64,000 nt of DNA from contig OX485803.1 in the NCBI GenBank assembly GCA_950295325.1, forward strand, positions 58,483,554-58,547,553, given 5' to 3'. The notes under the pieces are model-generated. The model saw only the letters and a list, made by a program, of their open reading frames with translations, did not search any database and was not told the DNA's origin. A program made the position numbers and the translations under genes. Source of the DNA: Polytrichum commune (taxonomy: Eukaryota; Streptophyta; Polytrichopsida; Polytrichales; Polytrichaceae). Positions 56,041 through 64,000 of the stretch are shown here, in pieces (positions within the stretch are counted from its first letter, which is position 1; each line of letters begins with the position of its first letter).

Positions 56041-57134
56041 TGGTTACAACCCAAAGCACCTACAGCAACGTCACATCACACATGGCATGCAATGTATAAG
56101 GTTGCGTCACAAAGGACGCCTTGCTGGAGAGGAACCGACTGTCAAGGCTGATGTCTACTCGGGTGTCCGCGGAGACGTCCTTTGTGTTCAAACAGACGGA
56201 TGGTCATAATTTTCTAGGCACTAAGATTTTCCAGTAGCAGTTGCTCGTCTATATGTGGAATGTGGCCACGAGATCCAACGTGGGCACTCCCACGTTTGGC
56301 GCATGTATTTTTGGAATTGTGAGAGCAATGAAGTGCCATATTTTGCTTGCAAAAGTCTTCCCTTGATTTCCTCGTGTCTAAATGTACAAATATATAACCT
56401 TTGAAATCCTTTGAAATCAAAATCAACATATGACAAACTAAATTATAAACAAGTGAATGAGAAAACATTCCTTTTGTAGCAAAACTTGAAATTTCATAAT
56501 TTTTCTATTTTAATCCAAAGGGCATTTTTCCACTTTAATTAATTATTCGGCTAACATGTGTTGAACCAGCTATATATGAACCTACGGTATGCAATTGTGG
56601 TCCCGCATGTCTACCTTATGGCAATTAGAGAATGACTCAACCACCCCCGTGTTTTTTGGCTCATCCGCTACAAATATTTGAACGGAATTCGGGAGAATAA
56701 CATGCATGCCAAGAACCATATTGATGCACCGTGAGAAATTTATGTGGCATTCCCTCAAATTTTTGGGAACAAGTTTGTCTTTTATAGCCAACCACACATA
56801 GTTGAACATTCTCCAACTTTTTTTTCCCAGGCAGCACTTTAAGTCTGCCTGCCGCAACTTTATACATGCCGTGGATAGACCTGTGGGGATGACGTGGCGT
56901 TAGCGGCCTTACAAACGGCCCGACGCAGGACGTCAGCATGTTTTAAATGACATCCACAAGAACATGGCTATCCTTCCTGACATCGCCATGTCCTGGCCCA
57001 TGATCTGTCATGTTTCACGCAACGTCCAATAAAATCTGCAATTCTGTGGGCGTTTATTGCCGAACATAGTGACATCTCGGAAGACATCACTCGTTTCCCC
57101 AAAACGACCCCAAAAACGCGGGTTTCTTATAGTG
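56041..57134. other. CACTA-3 right subterminal region and terminal repeat
   Basis: No gene is seen. Family words (GACGTCC, GACATCC, GACATC) appear at 56150-56180 and 56930-57090. The block at 56230-56880 is AT-richer. The right terminal repeat ends at 57134. Confidence 0.5.
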
Positions 57135-58172
57135 TTTGTCTCTCGCATGGATAGGGAGAGGTGGTGAAGGAAAGATGTGATGTGATTATTGTGGGGGAGA
57201 AGTTGTTGAGAGAGAGAAGTGGATTCGAAGCTCACGGTGTGAGTTGTTTTGAGAAGAATATGAAATAAAATACGAGGGATTTGTGATTCATGAGAGATCT
57301 CACTTGTTGTTTTGGAAGTTAGCAATCAAAATTTGTGCTTGTTTGAGTGGAGGGAAGTCTGTTGGTTCTTAAAATAAGAGCTGAGACTTCGACCGACCAT
57401 AGAAGACGGACAGATTGAAGAATTGAAGGCTTCAAGACTCGAATGTGTGGTTGCTTGTGGCACGTTGTCTTTTTCTTGTGTGTGTGATTCCAAGCTGGTT
57501 TTGGAGGCTAGTTGCATTTCATTTCTGCATCGTAATTTGTTTCCTATGTGACAACGAAGTGGGATTAATGACCCACAAGGTTGTTTGTGACAACGAAGTG
57601 GGATTGATCACCCACAAGGTTGTTTTCTGTCGTTCCCACTGGTGAGGCGTGATTGCTGGTCACCGTGGGTTTGAAAGTTTAGGAGCCAATCTTTCGGACG
57701 TCAGCTCGTGTTCTGACGTCCCGTTTTACCCGTCCGAAGCCCGTGGTTTCTTATCACACTACCTTTACCCTTTACCCATATAGAGCCGCAACAAGATAGG
57801 TCGACGGGAAAGAGGTTGAAGATTAGAAGAAATTGAAGACTAGAAGACCAGAAGACTCGATTGAAGACCAGAAGATTCGACGGGTCCGATAAAATCTAGT
57901 TGCAGCCAAAAGCCCAGTGCTTTCCCAAGGCGGAACCCTCTCTACCCGACACCGTGGACATAGGTTTAGGGGTGGAACGAACAGACACTTCATTCACGTC
58001 GGTCCCCCCGGGGATCGAAGTTTCTTCTCTTCTCTGTTGGGGGCCTTGTATAGATTATTTTGGAGGCCAAAGAACACATTTCCGGTGCCTTTGAGGGTTA
58101 CAGTGAGGCTCACGCATTAACTTACTCCAAAGCGCAACTTTGTATGCTTCCACATCTCGCAGAAGAGGAACA
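57135..58172. other. Intergenic or LTR-like DNA right of CACTA-3
   Basis: No gene is seen. It contains a 39-bp near-exact tandem duplication (gtgacaacgaagtgggatt units at 57548 and 57587) and a purine-rich 'gaagac(t/c)agaaga' tract at 57815-57885. The stretch at 57940-58030 has the look of an LTR or leader region ('caccgtggacataggttt'), but no partner LTR is in the window. Confidence 0.4.
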
Positions 58173-58180
58173 CCCAGGAC

Positions 58181-59078
58181 CAGGGCATAAAATTGACACC
58201 CTGGGGGGTGTATTTTGCTTCCTAGAGTGTCCTAGGACACCCAAATCTCAAACAGGGTGTCCCCGAGGACACCCAAAAATCCTACAAGGATGTCCTTTTT
58301 ACACCCAAAAAAAATCCAGGGTGTCCCCTGTACTTGTAGGGCCTATCAGCGTATATGTTTGACAAAGTTTTTGCAAGTTTTTCTTTTTTGACACGCAAAA
58401 ACTTGCACAAAAAAAAATGCACATCAATTGACACGCACATTCTAGAAATTGACACGTACTGTGACTTGTGAAGAAAAAAATCACACGTCAATTGACACAC
58501 TAGAAATTGAAATGACATGTATTACTTGAGTACTATAAAGTGCAGCTCAAGTATCCGGAAAACATAACCCATAACAGTAGGAGAACTTCCTACACTCACT
58601 CACATACTTAAGTTCAACTTTGCTCTTGCTGGAAGAGTTGCTAGAAAAATCCTCATATGACAAAGTTGTGGCAAGTTGTTCTTGTAATTCCTGCTAGTAC
58701 AGCTTCTTGTGAGAGAGGATTTTCTACTCAAAATCATATTAAATCTACTTTACGGTGTAGTTTGGTATTAGAGACTTTGGAAGCACAAATGAGAGTTGCA
58801 ATGGCAAAAATCCCCATAGAGGCCATTGACTTTGAACAAGTATGGGTAAAGCGGTGTGCTATGAAAGGCCGCCGCTTGTAGGTTTGATTTGCATTGCAAG
58901 TTATGATATGTAGTGATTTTTTTGATTTTTAATTGAAAATTTGAAATGATATTATATATTTTTCAAAATTGTACCTATTTTGACCAAAAAAAAATTTAAG
59001 AGAAATTTATGAGGACACCCAAAAATTGGAGCAGGGTGTCCCCTGGAAATTTGGCTAGGGTGTCAAATTTATGGCCTG
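58181..59078. mobile_element. hAT transposon deletion derivative, 898 bp
   Basis: The left end starts CAGGGCATAAAATTGACACC at 58181 and the right end read inward from 59078 starts CAGGCCATAAATTTGACACC (17 of 20 agree). A perfect 8-bp target duplication CCCAGGAC flanks it (58173-58180 and 59079-59086). The interior keeps only the C-terminal part of a hAT transposase, so it is non-autonomous. A 'gggtgtcc' word recurs near both ends and may be the transposase-binding repeat. Confidence 0.93.
58657..58881 (+). pseudogene. hAT transposase C-terminal dimerisation domain fragment
   Basis: About 75 codons with 'VIPASTASCERGFSTQN', 'TLRCSLVLETLEAQMRV' and a basic tail, matching the Dimer_Tnp_hAT domain (hallmarks P-x-S-x2-x-C/S-E-R-x-F-S and R-x2-L-x3-x-L). 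The zinc finger and DDE core that precede it in full hAT proteins are missing, so this is the remnant left by an internal deletion. Confidence 0.88.
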
Positions 59079-59123
59079 CCCAGGACTTTGGAGATAAGCT
59101 AGATTAGGCATGGCTTGCATGCC

Positions 59124-59212
59124 GATCAGATGCACGAGCTTCGTGAAACAACACTCCTTGAAAATGTGATCAGATGCACGAGCTTCATGAAACAACACTC
59201 CTCGAAAATGTA
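59124..59212. repeat. 44-bp tandem duplication
   Basis: 'gatcagatgcacgagcttc' units start at 59124 and 59168 with two base differences. Confidence 0.8.
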
Positions 59213-59260
59213 TATCCGAACCTGATAGTTTTGAGAATCACAAAAAACTCGGCCGGAAAC

Positions 59261-59476
59261 TCACTTGATCGATGAATGATCGTCCATAACTTTATATTTT
59301 ACTTTCATTAACTGAGCCAGTGCGGCAGTTTGATCCTCTTCAATCAACTTTTGTGTCTGTTTTGACCACTTCGCGATATATGATGCACATAGGATGATGA
59401 CCGAACTCTCTTTACTAGAAATGCCACTTCCAAACTTCACATACAATTTTGGTTGTTGGATTGACTTGGGACTCAT
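59261..59476 (-). other. Unrecognised short open frame
   Basis: A 71-codon minus frame with a lysine- and glutamine-rich helix-like part ('KWSKQTQKLIEEDQTAALAQ'). It looks more protein-like than its neighbours but I recognise no family and see no splice context. It could be a host exon fragment or chance. Confidence 0.2.
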
Positions 59477-62400
59477 TTCAGTTGGTTTGCTAATTACATG
59501 TTCAATATATCTACTTGTACACTACTTGCATTGTCTTCTAGCTCATGTAGACTTTTCTTGAAAAAAAAAGTTATCAGCATAAATTGCTTGGCTTTGTAGA
59601 TCAATATATTTTCAAATGTACATGATTTTTTCCTTCACAAAATTCAAAATTAGTTTATAGTTTTAAATCACTTTCACTTAAACCTATGCAAGGTAATGGA
59701 GTTGTGCACCTGACCGTGCTCGCGCCCTTGTAGGCAAGGATTAGGGTCTTTTAATATGCCACATGAAAATTTTGTCATAGACTGTGATCAAATTTTGTCA
59801 AAGGGGTGCGGCCATCCAATTCCTATTCATGTAGTTCCATAACATATGGTATATATATACTTTGGATTATTGCTTCCCATACACCTCTTGCATGTGTGAA
59901 GCACGGCAACTATCAATATATGACTCCCATGAGGATGCCCACACACATTGCCATGTTTAGATTCAAATTTTTTTTCTTTCAATGTTATCGCAACACACAA
60001 CAAACATTTTCTACAACACTCGGCACACTCTAATACAATTGTTTTTCCTATCAATCTTACAACCTTGTTTCGGAAATCCTCTATTGGTTTTGCATTGTAC
60101 ACTCACAATCCTCACTACGTTTGCAACATTTTTATATTATTAATTAGGCTCTTTAATTTGGTCATTATGTTTAGAGCAACAACAACAAATGTTCATGATT
60201 GCATTGAAGGGGTTTGCCAATACACACTCTTTCTCGCTATCACCAACAAATTCACAATATTTTCAATTTGTTTCTATGTTGAGTCATTCCCACATGGTTG
60301 GCAACCCTTTGTTGCAACTTTTGTCCTCCCTTACACATACATATATATAGGCAACCTTTTTTTTGTGACTCATTTAGGATTGGACATTGCATGGTAACTC
60401 GTGTGTATGCAAACCCAATTTCTACTATTTTCCAAGTTATTCACTTCTTTTAGTTTCTTTTTACCATTTTCAAATCCTCCTTCACTTCGGTCCACAATCA
60501 CACGAGTGTCGTGCCCCAATGCATGATGCAATCATTCCTCCAATAAAAACGAGCCATGTGTGATTATTATGCGCCATAACGTGGGTTGTCTAATGCAATT
60601 TGGAAGCACCAAAAGAGGTTACCAACCACTTTAACTCCATATTACGGCCAACGGTGGATGGGAATACCGACAACATCCTAACCAAATATGAGCAACCTTA
60701 AGCCAACCAAAGTTGCATTTGTGACAGCCGCAGTGGAGGCAATGACCAACTGTGCATCCAAGTTGTGAGTTCCGTTATGACCTCTTCCTTATGTTCCTTT
60801 TGTTTGGCGAGCAAATCTAGGTAATTCTAGGTTTTCGTTGAAATTGGCAAGAAAGAACAAACTTGAGTTGGTGTTAGGGAGTAGAAATAAATTTCTTTTA
60901 GGTTAGGGTTCAGAAACATGGTTGGTCACTTGTGCTACAAGGTTTCCCACACCATCTCTACCACCGCTTGTTGGACTTGTAGGGATGTTGTCTAGAGTAG
61001 TGCCTTGTGTTGAGCACAAGCGAGCCATGGTTGGATTATCATGGGAAACAAGGATTGGGTTGCTTGTTGTGATGACACATTAAGAACCCGTTTGTGTTTG
61101 TTGCTTCCTTTGCAACTATGTGGCTATTGGAATGTGATCTACAACCTCCAATCCAAAGACATGGAGCGCACAAACATGCATACACTATAATTGTGGATTT
61201 CTCATATTGTTTTGTGTCTCTAGTGAATGTGTGTGATGATATTATGGATTGGCAATTTTGGCTTGTTGTGGGGAGAATCATGCTACCATGTGGGTATGCA
61301 TTGCATATTGTAGCAATATCCAAGCTGGTGCACTTGATGTTGTTGCATTTATGAGTTGGCGCACTTGATAGTGTTGAATTTTTTGGTTGTGCACTTGGTA
61401 TTAGTGCATTCATAAGTAGTTGTAGTAGATATTGTTGCATTTATGAATTGATGCACTCCATAGGGCCTTACATGTCAAAATTATTGCTTCTCTCACAACT
61501 TTGATGTGGTGAGTGTGTTTGGTGGATGTGTTTGATTGTAGGGCATATCTATTCGATGTGAATGTTGCTACCATGGGTTAGTATTTTTGGGTTGTTGTGG
61601 GAAATACTGTGTTGGCATAAGAACAAAAATTCGATATTGTTCCATGTTTGAGTGGATGCACTTGATAGTGTAGCATGTTTGAGGTGGTGAACTTAGTGGG
61701 GCCTTGCATTTATGAGTTGTTGTTTCCCAAACATGTTTACATTGAAATGTGGCTTGTTGGCTTTCATTTAAGGTAAAGCAAAAGTGTCCAAGTTGGCTGA
61801 GGTAGAAAATAAGCCCTCCTACATGCCATGTACTTATAATTTTAACATGAAAGGATTTCAACTACTATCAAATAGTAGCACATCCATGTGGAGGTATTCC
61901 AATGGGGCTTGAGCCTTTGCAAGGAGTCGTCGTTTTGATGTGTATATGTAGGTGCACATATAATCATGGAACATTGTTTCCTTTCATTTGAGGTCGCATT
62001 CTAGTCAATGATCCCAACATGTCAAGTGTTTCCGCTCATTAATTTTCTATTGAGTGGTGTAAGACATGGCCACAAGAGGCCTTACTTTATATGGGGGAGG
62101 GACAAATGTTTTGCTATGCGTGAGGGTGAGATTTTGAGATTCACAAAATACATCACGCATGTGTGGAGAACGTACATATAGTGGGGAAAAACAATTATGT
62201 CGAGTCCAAACTAAACGTAATTGTTGCCCCTACCCACTATTATGTGATTGAATCAAAGACATATAAGGCCATATTGACATGTATAGATGAACAACATGAG
62301 TTGTATTTAAATGGTGTTATGGCCCTATTTTCAACAACTTGCATCATCTTTGATGTCTACTAAGAGATTATAACAAACTCACTTGCAAGTCCGTTGTTGC

Positions 62401-64000
62401 ATGGTGTGTAGGGAGTGGACACGTGGATGTATGAGCCGGTGCACCTAGTGCGCCACCATGTGGGCACATAATGGTGTGCACATTGGGCAGTTGTGTTTGC
62501 AAGACTGTTTTATATGGGTTAAGGTTGATATGTGTATGGTAGATGAGGTTGTTGGTGAATGCAGATGCAATAGTAGTGTTTGTATACGTGTTGAAGAGGA
62601 CATGACAAGTGCCATGGCGGAAGAGTACGATAAAAGGTAATGAAAATAAGCCAAGGGAGAGCACGAGTATTAGCAACTCCACAAATGATGAAGGAGAGAG
62701 CAAAGAACTAAATGTAACACCCCAAAAAAAGACAACATGGTTGTAAAATGTTGTGGCATAGGATGCATAAAAGGGCAACGTCACGACAATTTCACAAAAA
62801 GAGCATGTCAATTAAAATTTGTGAAATTTTGTAGCATTTATAATGCTTACAATTGATGACAACGGATGATGGATACATGATGCAACCAAGTTTGAGATTA
62901 CAACATATTGGCAACCAAAATCCCAATGTATTGCGAATCGTAATATTCATTTTGTAGTGAGTCCAAATTTGATAATTGTGGAAATTTGTTTTCCAAAAGC
63001 TAATATTTGGAATTCTTTGCATACGTTTGAATTAGAGCAACTAATGTACCTTGTGGAGCAACAAAACAAATGCGTCAAGGTGGTAGTCGAAAAAATCACC
63101 AGGATACATTATTAGAGATTCCCGCAACATACAGTTGTAAAGGGGTGGTACTGAGTGTGGGTCATGGAGGCATACCACCTATTAACTCCAAGGTGGTTTG
63201 ACGAGTTAGAGTCTATATTCAAAATCTCTCAGGTTGTGAACATGAACACTATATGGGACTCTGGGTACATTTGTTCCCATGGAAGATGCACCCATGCATG
63301 CTGAGAATGTGGAGCAAAGGAAATAACCTCTGTGCATGGTGGCAAAGGCATGCATAAAGCATTTTCAATATAGGTACATGAATATGGAAACGCATAGTGA
63401 AATTGCATGCATGTTGTATGCAATTTCTAATTTGATGGATGTGATATTGCAATAGGAACTTTAAGGGTTAATAATTGCTCATACAGTGTAACTTATGTAA
63501 GGATACTCACTTTATAATGCAAAATCTCAAGAGCTAATCTCATTATGATTGCAAAGGTTGGATAATGAATGGTATAGAGATGCATGTTGTATTGACAACT
63601 CAAGTAGAACAAATATGTAGGGTTGTTTGCAAATGTTGAGAAACCATTTCAAAAAACGAATGCCAATAAAGGTTGTGATTGGCATCCATGGTTGGTGTTG
63701 GTTAAAGTTTGATAAAAGTTTGGTAGTTGGCATGATGGAGTGAATGCCATCCATAACTTGTGTATCTTTTTTAGAGTGCCAAAAATGAAGGCTCAATGAC
63801 AAAGGAAACATCATAATTAATTTACTACGTGCCTTGCTTTTAGGCTCACATGGAATGCCCATATTGGGTGGATCATTAATGTATGTGCCCATCTTATACA
63901 TATAATTATACACAAAATATTAGGTATTAATATTTATTTAGAAAATGAGTGCTCCAATAACATATCGCATTGCCCAATTTGTTCCATGTTGTACACATAG
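59477..64000. other. Intergenic, no gene supported
   Basis: AT-rich DNA with only short open frames and no recognised domain. Loose repeats of 'gttgcatttatgag' and 'gcacttgatagtgt' occur at about 61320-61460 and 61650-61710. No RNA gene, terminal repeat or LTR pair was seen. Confidence 0.5.

Larger units (their letters stand above)
45793..57134. mobile_element. CACTA-3: CACTA transposon, 11.3 kb, inverted relative to CACTA-2
   Basis: The left end starts CACTATAAGAAAATCATG at 45793. The right end read inward from 57134 starts CACTATAAGAAACCCGCG. The gene pair is inverted relative to CACTA-2: tnpA on minus (51066 to 46940) and tnpD on plus (51785-56040). Protein parts align closely with CACTA-2 and distantly with CACTA-1, so it is the same family as CACTA-2. 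The expected 3-bp duplication is absent (TGC before, TTT after), so one end may have been changed by deletion or rearrangement. The copia element on its left is cut at this junction. Confidence 0.85.

Noticed and set aside
57940-58030. Solo LTR right of CACTA-3
   Set aside because: The style is LTR-like, but no second copy, TG/CA ends or target duplication could be set from this window.
59948-60397. A 149-codon hydrophobic open frame
   Set aside because: Composition follows local AT-richness, there is no domain and no splice context, and the opposite strand has equally long frames.
61039-61440. A 133-codon minus-strand open frame
   Set aside because: It overlaps loose 'gttgcatttatgag' repeats and shows no recognisable domain.

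Overview
This window is nuclear DNA of a land plant and consists almost entirely of nested transposable elements; I found no intact host gene. The lineage call rests on three plant-type CACTA (En/Spm) elements carrying Tnp2 / DUF4218 / DUF4216 transposase genes and a second Transposase_24-like gene, GT-AG introns throughout, gypsy and copia LTR-retrotransposon remains, a hAT element, and an exon of the plant-conserved exon-junction gene MAGO NASHI carried inside one CACTA element. I cannot name the species.

Layout. 1-4680: intergenic DNA with a diverged duplication and a 260-bp tandem repeat. 4684-21408: CACTA-1, 16.7 kb, bounded by CACTA inverted ends and a 3-bp target duplication, with two divergent genes: tnpD on the minus strand (9969 to 5170), which has a SET-domain exon between its transposase-associated and Tnp2 parts, and a tnpA-like gene on the plus strand (10346 to 20530). 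A 14-bp palindromic motif fills both ends, and single GACTA half-sites lie between the two promoters. 21409-22182: short intergenic stretch. 22183-43005: CACTA-2, 20.8 kb, with near-perfect 30-bp ends and a CCT target duplication. Its tnpD (34490 to 23350, minus) is split by a 7.2-kb gypsy element (24427-31592). Its tnpA (36218 to 41656, plus) has an intron containing a 389-bp MITE, and the space between the two genes holds the MAGO exon. 43006-45792: a truncated copia element. 45793-57134: CACTA-3, same family as CACTA-2 but inverted, with tnpD on plus (51785-56040) and tnpA on minus (51066 to 46940). 57135-64000: repeat-poor intergenic DNA interrupted by an 898-bp hAT deletion derivative (58181-59078).

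How the parts work together. In characterised Spm/CACTA elements, TnpD-type proteins cut the ends and TnpA-type proteins bind subterminal repeats and the promoter. The divergent gene pairs, subterminal motif arrays and CACTA ends here fit that scheme. All three elements carry stops, frameshifts or damaged splice sites, so none looks autonomous. Most of the stop and splice changes with a clear relative for comparison are C-to-T or G-to-A transitions, as expected for methylated, silenced DNA. Exon boundaries are my own reading of splice signals and of comparison among the three copies; no alignment or database search was run.
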